Both the position numbers and the translations under genes were made by a program. The notes under the pieces are model-generated. The model had not been told where the DNA came from, ran no database searches, and saw nothing but the letters and a program-made list of their open reading frames with translations. From Bufo bufo (lineage: Eukaryota > Chordata > Amphibia > Anura > Bufonidae), in NCBI RefSeq assembly GCF_905171765.1, contig NC_053393.1:63829371-63893370 (forward strand): DNA of 64,000 bases. Reading direction: 5' to 3'. Of this stretch, positions 55,122 through 64,000 are shown in pieces. Numbering within the stretch: position 1 is the first letter of the stretch; every line of letters starts with the position of its first letter.

Positions 55122-55590
55122 CATACTACTTACAAAAAGTTAGGGATATTTGGCTTTCGGGTGAAATTTATGGAAATCGTTCCCGCTCCAGTGATATATC
55201 ATGAAGGTAGGACATTTAAGGAGAAGCAATGGTGATTTCCTCATCTCAAACTATTTATTGGCCAACACCACTGCTGGGTATACCGCCACAAATGTCAATG
55301 TCTCAATAACCTGTCATGTGGCCTTGAGCATCAATTACAGCTTGACAAAGATTAGTTCTTCACAAGTCGACTTATTGTCTGCTGAGGCATGGCATCCCAC
55401 TCTTCTTAAATAGCGGCTCTCAGGTCATTGAGGTTCTGGGGTACAGAGTTACGAGCCTCTACACAGTGACTCAGCTGATTCCATAGGTTTTTAATGAAAC
55501 TCAGGTCTGGAGAAAGTGCAGGCCACTCCATTTGAGGTCCCCCAATCTCCAGCAGCCGTTCCCTAATGATGTGACTTCAATGAGCCTGTC
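55122..55590 (-). mobile_element. Fragment of a second mariner-type element
   Basis: It begins CTACTTACAAAAAGTTAGGG, a terminal repeat, and on the minus strand encodes the transposase C-terminus with stops (EWPALSPDL, NLWNQLSHCVEARN, EEWDAMPQQT). It stops near 55590, so only the 3' third is present. Confidence 0.75.
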
Positions 55591-56222
55591 ACGTGAGATG
55601 CCGGAAAAACACGTGACACGCTGCACAGCAGATCACCGGCGGACTACTATACACACAAAAGCAAGCCTTGGTGAGTAAGACACGAGTGCTTGGAAATCAC
55701 CATTACGGTAAAGTACAACTATTATTTATCTATCTGGGACATATACTAACAACTTGGCATCTGTTTGGAGACACATTAACAAATCTATTACAATTCTCCG
55801 TACCAGCACCCAGCATTCTGATACAGCGATATAGCGGTTTCGAAAAATTATATACCTGTATTTGGGTTTCATCTTCCCACAATTAACTACTAATGAACTG
55901 AAATCAACTAATATCTAATATTCAACAATAACTAAGAATCACTATCATATTATGACATATCATCTTTGAATGGACAGTGAAAAATCATGAACAGACTTCA
56001 ATTGTAAAAGGAAAAATCATGTCTACTAAATGTTGACTCATGCCTCTTTGTTAAATTACTTTTATGAACTATCAGGATGTACTCAACTTATAGGATGAAT
56101 CTCTAGGACTGTGAAGAAGTTTTACAATTGTGACGTACCTATCCTTCGCCCTCTACTGGCAGGATTTTCTATTGCAGGATCATTGATTGTCCTACGGCGG
56201 ACCATTTTTTACTCTTTTTATA
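55591..56222. other. Non-coding DNA
   Basis: No gene or repeat recognised between two transposons. Confidence 0.35.
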
Positions 56223-56224
56223 TA

Positions 56225-57164
56225 CAGTACAGACCAAAAGTTTGGACAAAACCTTCTCATTCAAAGAGTTTTCTTTATTTTCATGACTATGAAAATTGTA
56301 GATTCACACTGAAGGCATCACAACTATGAATTAACACATGTGGAATTATATACATAACAAACAAGTGTGAAACAACTGAAAATATGTCATATTCTAGGTT
56401 CTTCAAAGTAGCCACCTTTTGCTTTGATTACTGCTTTGCACACTCTTGGCATTCTCTTGATGAGCTTCAAGAGGTAGTCCCCTGAAATGGTTTTCACTTC
56501 ACAGGTGTGCCCTGTCAGGTTTAATAAGTGGGATTTCTTGCTTTATAAATGGGGTTGGGACCATCAGTGGCGTTGAGGAGAAGTCAGGTGGATACACAGC
56601 TGATAGTCCTACTGAATAGACTGTTAGAATTTGTACTATGGCAAGAAAAAAGCAGCTAAGTAAAGAAAAACGAGTGGCCATCATTACTTTAAGAAATGAA
56701 GGTCAGTCAGTCAGCCGAAAAATTGGGAAAACTTTGAAAGTAAGGGCTATTTGACCATGAAGGAGAGTGATGGGATGCTGCGCCAGATGACCTGGCCTCC
56801 ACAGTCACCGGACCTGAACCCAATCGAGCTGGTTTGGGGTGAGCTGGACCGCAAAGTGAAGGCAAAAGGGCCAACAAGTGCTAAGCATCTCTGGGAACTC
56901 CTTCAAGACTGTTGGAAGACCATTTCAGGGGACTACCTCTTGAAGCTCATCAAGAGAATGCCAAGAGTGTGCAAAGCAGTAATCAAAGCAAAAGGTGGCT
57001 ACTTTGAAGAACCTAGAATATGACATATTTTCAATTGTTTCACACTTGTTTGTTATGTATATAATTCCACATGTGTTAATTCATAGTTTTGATGCCTTCA
57101 TAGTCATGAAAATAAAGAAAACTCTTTGAATGAGAAGGTGTGTCCAAACTTTTGGTCTGTACTG
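56225..57164 (+). mobile_element. Tc1 foldback derivative, copy 2
   Basis: 940 bp, opposite orientation to 22590-23528. Termini CAGTACAGACCAAAAGTTTG, TA flanks (56223-56224 and 57165-57166). It has the same fusion of the transposase start (ATG 56639, ARKKQLSKEKRVAIITLRN) to the C-terminal segment (56751-57023), and the same duplicated 3' arm. Sharing of the rearrangement shows it was amplified as a non-autonomous family. Confidence 0.9.
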
Positions 57165-57166
57165 TA

Positions 57167-57790
57167 TATTTTTATGTATTTTGATATATCTTTTTTATTT
57201 TAAGTGTTATATATTTAAATTCATTAAAGGTACGTTATATACTAACAAAACTTGCTTCGTGTGCATCTCCAGGTGACAGAGTGCCTGTTAAATTCTGAAT
57301 CACATTACTTCTAAACGTCCATATCATCATGCTGTGACCAAGAGGAGGAGTGAGCCATCCAGTCCACAATCTCATCCTCTTTGTCTTTTTGTTTTGCACT
57401 CTTCTGTTTTGCAGACATTTTATTATGAGGCCAATAAATGAAAAGTCATGGGCTTCCTATAAATGAAAAGTTACAGGTTTGGTACACAGATTATTGAACG
57501 GTACTAGCAAAAATTGCTAGTGTTTTTTTTATAATTTAAAACATCATCAATGTCCCTCCTTTTATACAAACACTGCACACTGGTTTTGACAATTTACTTT
57601 GGTAAATGCAATTTTTGCAGTAAAATGTCTTTGAACTACACGGTCTAATGCATTCATGCATCTGCTAACACGGATACAACAATGCAATGTTTGCATTAAA
57701 TATATTTGAACTATACATTCAATAACATGGGTATAAAAATAACGTTATTGACGTAAAAAAAGGCTTTTGCTATAATGCGTGTGGCTAGAA
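57167..57790. other. AT-rich non-coding DNA
   Basis: No gene recognised. Mildly repetitive ATTTTTGCA(T/G)TAAA motifs occur at 57605-57720. Confidence 0.35.
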
Positions 57791-57791
57791 T

Positions 57792-57927
57792 GAGCAATTG
57801 CATTTTTTTTTCTTCCAAAAATTTAATTTAAGTTTATTATATCCATGTTACTAAACATGTTGTTTAATAACATGAATATAATAAACTGAAATGAAATTTT
57901 TGGAAGAAAAAAAAAAGCAATGGCTCA
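57792..57927. repeat. AT-rich palindrome
   Basis: TTTTTTCTTCCAAAAATTTAA...TATCCATGTTA pairs with TAACATGAATATA...AATTTTTGGAAGAAAAAA around a short centre; stem of about 60 bp with a few mismatches. Flanked by GAGCAATTGC and GCAATGGCTC. Confidence 0.8.
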
Positions 57928-58080
57928 TTGGTGGCAGCAGAATGCTATTAGGATGCTGTGCTGGCTATAAGCCTATGAACTGTAGAAACTTGAGTTTCAA
58001 ATGAGTTTCATTTTCTTGCATCTGTTCATTCTTGCTGCTGGCAGCTCAGCTGTATTAAACACAGATTGACCAGCCCCTTA

Positions 58081-58363
58081 GGCCTCATGCACAAGACCGT
58101 TGTTTTATTCCGTGTCCGTTGTTCCTTTTTTTCGTGATTTTCTGCAGACCTATTGACTTTCAATGGGTCTGTTGAAAACTCGGCTAATGCACCGTTTGTC
58201 ATCCACGTCCGTGATCCGTGGTTCCAGTCCGTAAAAAAAATATAACCTGTCCTATTTTTTTCACGGTTCGCGGACCCATTCAAGTCAATAGGGCCGTGAA
58301 AAAACGCGGAGGCACACAAGATTTTGCGGAACGGAACACAACAGCGGTCGTGTGCATGAGGCC
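58081..58363. repeat. TTA-flanked foldback MITE (GGYCTCATGC family)
   Basis: It starts GGCCTCATGCACAAGACCG and ends CGGTCGTGTGCATGAGGCC, with TTA at 58078-58080 and 58364-58366. Interior TTTTTTTCACGG-type arms. 283 bp. Confidence 0.9.
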
Positions 58364-58387
58364 TTACTCCCACAAAGCTTTCTCTAA

Positions 58388-58577
58388 GGGTACTTTCAGC
58401 CGCCGGACTTTTTAGTCCGGCGGCTTTCGCCGTGCTGCGCCGGAGCTCCGCCCCCGTCCCCATTATAGTCAATGGGAACGGAGCGGCGGTCTGGCGGCAC
58501 AGCGAAATAGCGGAAGGACGGATCCGACATGGTGAACAGCCTGTCGGATCCGTCCTGCCGCAAGTGTGAAAGTAGTC
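58388..58577. repeat. MITE of the TACTTTCA / GTGTGAAAGTA family
   Basis: It starts GGGTACTTTCAGCCGCCGG and ends AAGTGTGAAAGTAGTC. TAA lies on the left and TTA on the right. The interior has a GTCCGGCGG hairpin and GGATCCG palindromes. Confidence 0.7.
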
Positions 58578-58579
58578 TT

Positions 58580-59634
58580 AAGCTTTCCCTGATGAGATTC
58601 TCTAAAATCTTAAAAGGGGCTGTGTCACCATTATATGCTACTTTATAATTCAGAATGAAAAACGAGTTACATTTATAATTCACTTTCTGATACAAAAATG
58701 TGCATTTTGATGTCCCCTTTGCTCAGGGGGTATGGATTAATTAGCTGACTAGAGTGTGACACTTTGAGCCTGGAATATTGAACCTTTTCACAATATTCTA
58801 ATTTTAAGCTGCATTACTGAAATAAATGGACTTTTGCAAGATATTCTAATTTTTCGAGTTTCACCTGCATGTGGTGAGTTTGTGTATGAGTGTATTAGAC
58901 GCCCCCCGATCACACAGACGATTGTTGGGAGGAAAGCGTTCCCTCCCGGCAATCGCCTGCTCGCTTGCTGAGAAGACCTCTGCTATTACATGCAGCGATC
59001 TCCTCAGCAACATGGGGAGGAGCGAGACAAACTGAAAGCAGAAAGTATATTAGAAAATAGTATACGTACTGTAACCAGTATACAAAGAAAAACTTTTTTT
59101 TTTTTTTTTCCTGGAACCAGAATATCCTTTTAACGGCCACAATTGTCATTGCAGTAATGCAGAAATTCCGGTAATCAGGCGGCTCTGCAGGTTAAGAGGT
59201 TCATTACACTTGAATAGAAATCTTCATTAATAGAGTGAACACATATTATTAGTCGCTGACCCTGAAGAAATTGCTGAGTTTACTCCTGTCTGTGCTAACG
59301 CAGGAAATAATAGAGAAGACAGGGACTACATGGTTCATTGACGACCCTTCAAAGATACAGAGGGAATATTTATTCTGCCGCATCTCGGCGTTCTGCACTC
59401 CAGACAGGTCTATTTTATACCCGGAGACTTGCTCTGCTGCTGGTATATAAATTGTCAACTTTAAACATTGCCCTTTAGATCTGGGATTTACAATGACAGC
59501 TGTGAGAATCCCGTGGGGTGTTTTATCGCTGCCGCGTTTCTTCAGTTAGAATTGTACAGCTATCAGGTGTGACTCGAAATCCCATCCTACCAACCTTTTA
59601 TAAAGTCGCTACAGAATCGCCTTGTTTCAGAGGT
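58580..59634. other. Non-coding DNA
   Basis: No gene recognised. A T-run lies near 59095-59110. Nothing ties 59200-59580 to a repeat family. Confidence 0.35.
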
Positions 59635-59649
59635 ATTTTAGTTATAGTT

Positions 59650-60205
59650 AAAGAGCATTTCAATATCCATGCCTACATATAAGTAGAAGGCGTGCAAGTA
59701 TTTCTCCGGTATTGTTTTCTTCTTCAATGTTGTTTCTTTTCACTGTTACTTTTTCGTATCCTCTCCGATAACAATGTATCTCCTCTGCGTCCTCTGCTTC
59801 AACCCTCTGCGATTGCGCAGCTCCGGGCGGCAGCTAGCGCACGCGGGGGAAGCTTGCGGGTAGTTACTAGGAACGTTCCTATGTGACGTCACACTCAGGG
59901 ACCCTCACAAGCTTCTGTACCCGAGTGTGACGTCACATAGGAACATAGTAACGTTCCTAGTAACTGTAGGCATGGATATTGAAATGCTCTTTTGCTGAGC
60001 TTCGTTACATATCAATTACCGTTGTTCCCATCTATCCAGCGCGGGAAGCTCTTTCGGTTTAAACACGTGTTGATTATTCACTGACCTGCGGCAGAATACT
60101 CAGTTGTGTAGCAACCCAGCAGCGGCCTCCCTATATAGGTGGGGAAGTGTAGATGGTTTTGGCAACGGATTGTGGCAGCGCGAGTGAACTTTAGTGAACA
60201 TTGAC
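59650..60205. mobile_element. Segment between perfect 15-bp direct repeats, with internal inverted repeats
   Basis: ATTTTAGTTATAGTT occurs at 59635-59649 and again at 60206-60220, exactly bracketing the segment. Its left edge starts AAAGAGCATTTCAATATCC, whose inverse ends at 59993, giving a 344-bp inverted-repeat unit. Inside that unit is a palindrome with GTTACTAGGAACGTTC and two TGACGTCA sites. The remaining 59994-60205 is not part of the palindrome. The class is unknown. Confidence 0.55.
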
Positions 60206-60233
60206 ATTTTAGTTATAGTTGTCTAGCATTTAA

Positions 60234-60613
60234 AGGGGTATTCCCATCACATACAATGGGGGGCATATTGCTAGGATATGCCCCCATTGTCTGATAGGTG
60301 AGGGACCCGCACCTACAATGAGAGCAGAGCTAGGAGAGCTGTATTTCCCGGGGTCCGTCCACCACCAAGTGCTGCTCCTCGCTACTCCCATAGAAGTGAA
60401 TTGGAGCGCACCACGCACGCGCGGCCTCTGCTCCCATTCATTTCTATGGGGCAGGCGGAAATTTTCGGCGGCCCCATAGAAATGAATGGAGGGAGGCTGC
60501 GCATGCGCAGTGCGCCCTCCGTTCATTTCCCCACTCCGTTCTCATTGTAGGTGCGGGTCCCAGATATGCCCCCATAGCGATATGCCCCCATTGTCTGAGA
60601 TGGCAAAACCCCT
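60234..60613. repeat. TTAA-flanked MITE with palindromic centre
   Basis: It starts AGGGGTATTCCCATC and ends GGCAAAACCCCT, with TTAA at 60230-60233 and 60614-60617. GATATGCCCCCATTGTCTGA occurs near both ends. The centre pairs GGAGCGCACCACGC-type sequence with GCGCAGTGCGCCCTCC. Confidence 0.8.
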
Positions 60614-60734
60614 TTAAGAGGGTCAGTTTTTAGCGTGTGGCCCTTGACCATGCAATGGTACCCCCACTTGTGGATTGGTACCCCCACTTGTGCAGTAATA
60701 GAGGCCGACATAACACATTTCACACATTATTTAT

Positions 60735-61112
60735 TAACAGTATGTGTTATTCAGTTGCTGTATGATAGTATTGTTTAGTCACTATATGGCGGTATTACTT
60801 ATTACTTAGTAATGGTATGTTTGTGTTATTCAGTTACTGTATGATAGTATTGTTTAGTCACTATATGGTGGTATTACTTAGTAATGGTATGTTTGTGGTC
60901 TTTATTCACTGTATGACAGTATTATTTATTAATGGCATGTTTGTGTTATTCAGTTACTGTATGATAGTACTGTGTAGTCACTATATGGTGGTATTACATA
61001 TTACTTAGTAATGGTATGTTTGTGTTATTCTGTTGCTGTATAACAGTATTATTCTGTAATTATATGTTTGTGTTATTCCATTGCTGTACTGCGGTATTAT
61101 TCAGTCCCTGTA
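60735..61112 (+). repeat. Degenerate tandem array, part 1
   Basis: Repeats of about 22-25 bp with core TTATTCAGTTACTGTATGAT, arranged in longer blocks with GGTATGTTTGTG and CACTATATGGTGGTATTAC. At least ten cores can be followed. Confidence 0.85.
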
Positions 61113-61371
61113 TGGTGATTTTCTTAAAGACTATGAACACCTTTGGGGACAATTTTTTCAATTATTACATTCTACTCATTTTGGGCTACACATCATTTCA
61201 ATCTGTATTTTTATTTTTTTATTCTCATCCCTTTTCTCCATACAGATTCATCATCGGTCTATTTGCAGACCAGCAGGCTTCCTGTTCAGAGTGAGTTTTG
61301 TTAGATAGAAGCCCTGTCAGCACATGTGTAACTCTTATCTCTGAACTCCTGACAGCTTATAAACAATTTAA

Positions 61372-61600
61372 AGGGGTCATCTAACGTCTAAAACATGTCC
61401 CCCAATGCCTAGGTCCCTCATGTAGATTATACTTACCCCAACCCTCGTCGCTCCTAATCCCTGCACCGGGGTGAGGGGGGAGCACCGAATAGCAGGCCGC
61501 GATGTGGATGAGCCTCCCTAGCAAAGTGGGTGACGTGAAGTATAATCTATATGAGGGGCCCGGGCATTGGAGGACATGTTTTAGACTTTGGATAACCCCT
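61372..61600. repeat. TTAA-flanked palindromic MITE
   Basis: It starts AGGGGTCATCTAACGTC and ends GGATAACCCCT, with TTAA at 61368-61371 and 61601-61604. The arms share CTAAAACATGTCCCCCAATG / CATTGGAGGACATGTTTTAG and the TATAATCTA core. It lies between the two halves of the tandem array. Confidence 0.88.
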
Positions 61601-61689
61601 TTAAGCCATATTTTCAGTTTGATAAAACTTTAGCTATGATGAGTGTTTGTGAACTGTCAGGAGATCAGAGATAAGGCTTCACATGAGCC

Positions 61690-61845
61690 GTTAACTGAGG
61701 ATTGTTATTTGCGTTGTTTAGTGACTGTATAGTAGTATTATTCGGTTACTGTACAGTGACATTATTTAGTTATGTCCGTTATTTAGTCACCGTATGGTCA
61801 TATTATTTAGTTGCTGTGCATTGCCATTATGTAGTAATGGGTATG
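61690..61845 (+). repeat. Degenerate tandem array, part 2
   Basis: The same core as 60735-61112 (TTATTCGGTTACTGTACAGT, TTATTTAGTCACCGTATGGT). Separated from part 1 by about 580 bp containing a TTAA MITE. Confidence 0.8.
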
Positions 61846-61900
61846 ATGGTTTTATATTTACCAAGCTTCAATAATGACCATTTTTATGTCAGCGCAATTA

Positions 61901-62380
61901 GGCTACTTTCACACTAGCGTTTTTCTTTTCCGGCGCTGAGTTCCGTCCTAGGGGCTCAAATCCGGAAAAGAACTGATCAGTTTTATCCCCATGCATTCTG
62001 AATGGAGAGTAATCCGTTCAGGATGCATCAGGATGTCTTCAGTTCAGTCTTTTTGACTGATCAGGCTTTTCAGAAAACCGTAGCATGTTGTATTTTTACC
62101 TCCGGCCAAAATTCTGGAACACTTTGACTGAGCGCCGGATCCGGCCTTTTTCCCATTGACTTGCATTAACGCCGGATCCGGCGCCGTGTGTTCCGTCAAA
62201 CCGGATCCGGCTTTTGCATGTTAAACCCGAAAAATGTGAAAAAAAAGTTAAAGTCCATAAATGGCGGATCCGTTTTTTCCAATGCATTTTTTCATTGTGA
62301 TCAAAATCCTCATCAGGATTCAAATGTAAACCATTTTCACACGTTTTTCCGGATCCGGCGGGCAGTTCCGGTTCCACAAT
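61901..62380 (+). repeat. MITE of the GGCTACTTTCACAC family
   Basis: It starts after TTA (61898-61900) with GGCTACTTTCACACTAGCG. The interior has CCGGATCCGG palindromes and ATGCATTCTGAATGGAGAG. The right terminus is not recognisable. Confidence 0.7.
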
Positions 62381-62415
62381 AAGTGTCCAATATTAATGTG
62401 CCTTTAAAGGGAGTA

Positions 62416-62956
62416 CCGTATTTTTCGCCCCATAAGACGCACTTTTGCCCCTGTGTCTTATGGGGCGAATGCTACCATTTTACATCGCACACTGCGATAT
62501 ATCAGCGGGGAGGGAACTTGCCGCGGGGCCTGTTGCAGTCACTGTACTCTTACACCGGGCCCCGCCGCTCACAGCAGTATTTCTAGTAATCACTACTCTG
62601 GTAACAGTAATCCTTAATAAATTTAACAAAAGTTGCGCTCTCCCCTGTATCAGCACTTACTAACAAGCATCCGGAGCAGGCAGAGCGGCTGGCAGCGCTA
62701 CGTCACTCACTGACGTCGCGTGCCTGCTCCTCCCACTTTATGAATAAAGCAGGCGGAGCAGGCGCGCGACGTCAGTGAGTGACGTAACGCTGCCAGCCGC
62801 TCTGCCTGCTCCGGATCCACAGATCCCCCATAATAGTGTCATGCACAGACCACTATTAGTTCAAAACCCACCAAAAGCACACCCTTTGGTAAAAATATTT
62901 TTTTCTTATTTTCCTCCTCAAAAACTTAGGTGCGTCTTATGGGGCGAAAAATACAG
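62416..62956. repeat. TA-flanked MITE with CGTATTTTTCGCCCC termini
   Basis: The termini CCGTATTTTTCGCCCCATAA and the inverse of TTATGGGGCGAAAAATACAG are flanked by TA (62414-62415 and 62957-62958). An internal palindrome at about 62670-62815 pairs CCGGAGCAGGCAGAGCGG with CCGCTCTGCCTGCTCCGG. Non-coding, 541 bp. Confidence 0.85.
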
Positions 62957-63066
62957 TAATTAACCTTAGCACCCAGGGCAGAATGAGCTTCATGACCCTG
63001 GGATGCTGTATTTGCTAATGTGCCCTTTGATCCTGGGTCTAGATCTTCTGGAACTTGAGACTTTTT

Positions 63067-63729
63067 GGCCTCTTTCACATGAGCGGGTTTTCTGTCCAGA
63101 TGTGATGCGTGTAGTGAACACATAGCATTCGGACTGAATCCTGATACATTGGTCTATGCACATGAGCATTGTCTTTCACACATTATTTCAGCGTTCAGGA
63201 AAAAACGCAGCATGTTCCATATTGTGCGTTTTTCTCGCATCTCTGGCTTCTTAGAAGTGAATGGGGCGGCATCAAAAATGGAAGGGATCAGGATGCAATG
63301 TGTTTTTCGCTGATGGTTGCTGGGAGATGTAATTTTAATTTTGTTTTGCACACAATTTCAATTAGTATTTTTCTGCCATTGCGTTCAGCATGTGCGTTTC
63401 TTCTGCCTTAATTGCATGCGTTTTTGCCGCGTGTGAAAAAAAAATCAAGAATAACAATCTACATCTCCCAGGAACTATCAGTGGAAAACACAATGCATCT
63501 GGACATCTTCCGTTTTTCACACAGGCCCCATTCACTTCTATGGAGCCAGGGTTGCGTGAAAAATGCACAATATAGAACATGCAGTGATTTTTCCTGAACG
63601 CAGAGATGATGCGTGAAAAAAAAAATATGCACAGACCCATTGAAGCGAATGGGCCAGGATTCAGTCCGGATGCTATGCATTCACTTAACGCATTGCATCC
63701 GGGTGGAAAACTCACTTGTGTGAAAGGCG
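63067..63729. repeat. Large foldback MITE with GGCCTCTTTCACAT end
   Basis: The left half (63067-63400) and right half (63410-63729) are diverged inverted copies: GCGTTCAGGAAAAAACGCAG pairs with TTTTTCCTGAACGC, and AGAAGTGAATGGGGC with CCCCATTCACTTCT. The right end GTGTGAAAGGCG precedes TAA. Confidence 0.75.
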
Positions 63730-64000
63730 TAATACAGCAGCACATCGTTACGGTTTTACCCATTGTTCCCTCAGTGCTGCTCTTCTAGGTTTTCTTCCTT
63801 GTATAAAGGAGATCAGGCTGTATGGACAGAACGAGACATTGCATCAATTCAGTCACAGCTAAAATTTGCCTCTGTGGGGATTCTGTGGAGCCTCAGAGCT
63901 GGGAACTGATGAACGTCTTTGAAGGGAACACGAATTCAAGAATTTCACACTCCTCCTCGTAACCAAGCTCAGTGGAATGGGAGAGATACGGAATTGTTCT
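63730..64000. other. Unique DNA at the window edge
   Basis: No gene is visible. Repeat-free sequence (CACAGCTAAAATTTGCCTCT) continues past the window; possibly conserved non-coding sequence. Confidence 0.35.

Noticed and set aside
60735..61845. CRISPR-like array
   Set aside because: Repeats are degenerate and contiguous with no unique equal-length spacers; vertebrate minisatellite. The same applies to 14330-14705.

Overview
The window reads as vertebrate non-coding DNA, most likely from a neobatrachian frog or toad (an inference). I find no host protein-coding exon, rRNA or functional tRNA gene. Recognisable coding sequence belongs to transposable elements: Tc1/mariner elements with three catalytic spacings (DD34E, DD35E, DD37E), CR1 and L1-like LINEs, three different Ty3/gypsy LTR retrotransposons and a hAT remnant. 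Between them lie many short foldback elements (MITEs) of the kinds that crowd anuran genomes. Unique stretches carry no gene. Some are AT-rich with homeodomain-like cores and could be conserved non-coding sequence.

Layout. 1-2.7 kb: unassigned DNA and simple repeats. 2.7-4.3 kb: a DD35E Tc1/mariner element whose transposase has one stop. 4.6-9.0 kb: a three-level nest, hAT-like MITE > DD37E Tc1/mariner with an intact 338-aa transposase > 5'-truncated CR1. 9-19 kb: unique DNA with MITE fragments and a degenerate tandem array. 19.4-24.5 kb: a decayed gypsy element split by a second copy of the same hAT-like MITE, itself split by a Tc1 foldback. 24.5-28.3 kb: hAT remnant and MITEs. 28.5-36.4 kb: another nest, Tc1 remnant > L1-like LINE (15-bp target duplication) > young chromodomain gypsy with 5-bp target duplications. 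37.9-43.6 kb: a young minus-strand gypsy whose integrase lies upstream of reverse transcriptase (Gmr1-like order). 44-47 kb: MITEs. 47.2-49.8 kb: a DD34E Tc1 containing a 985-bp TTAA-flanked palindrome. 50-52.2 kb: a TTAA MITE containing another Tc1. 52.4-57.2 kb: MITEs, two mariner-type elements and a second copy of the Tc1 foldback. 57-64 kb: more foldbacks, an interrupted minisatellite and unique DNA.

How the parts relate. The short elements fall into three target-site classes that can be read directly: TTAA flanks with AGGG/AGAGG termini (piggyBac-type target), TTA/TAA flanks with GGCC/GGCT termini (PIF/Harbinger-type target), and 8-bp duplications with TTAGTGATGAG termini (hAT-type). Nesting gives relative ages: decayed gypsy, hAT MITEs and Tc1 hosts are older; the two full-length gypsy elements, with near-identical LTRs, are youngest.

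Most notable observations: the Gmr1-like domain order; a chromodomain gypsy whose primer-binding site is the exact complement of its own predicted mRNA 5' end; a tRNA-like A-box/B-box structure antisense at the start of that element's LTRs; two different Tc1 families inserted at the same TA stretch of two copies of one MITE; the near-kilobase palindrome; and a 556-bp segment between perfect 15-bp direct repeats. All family names rest on recognition by eye, without database search.
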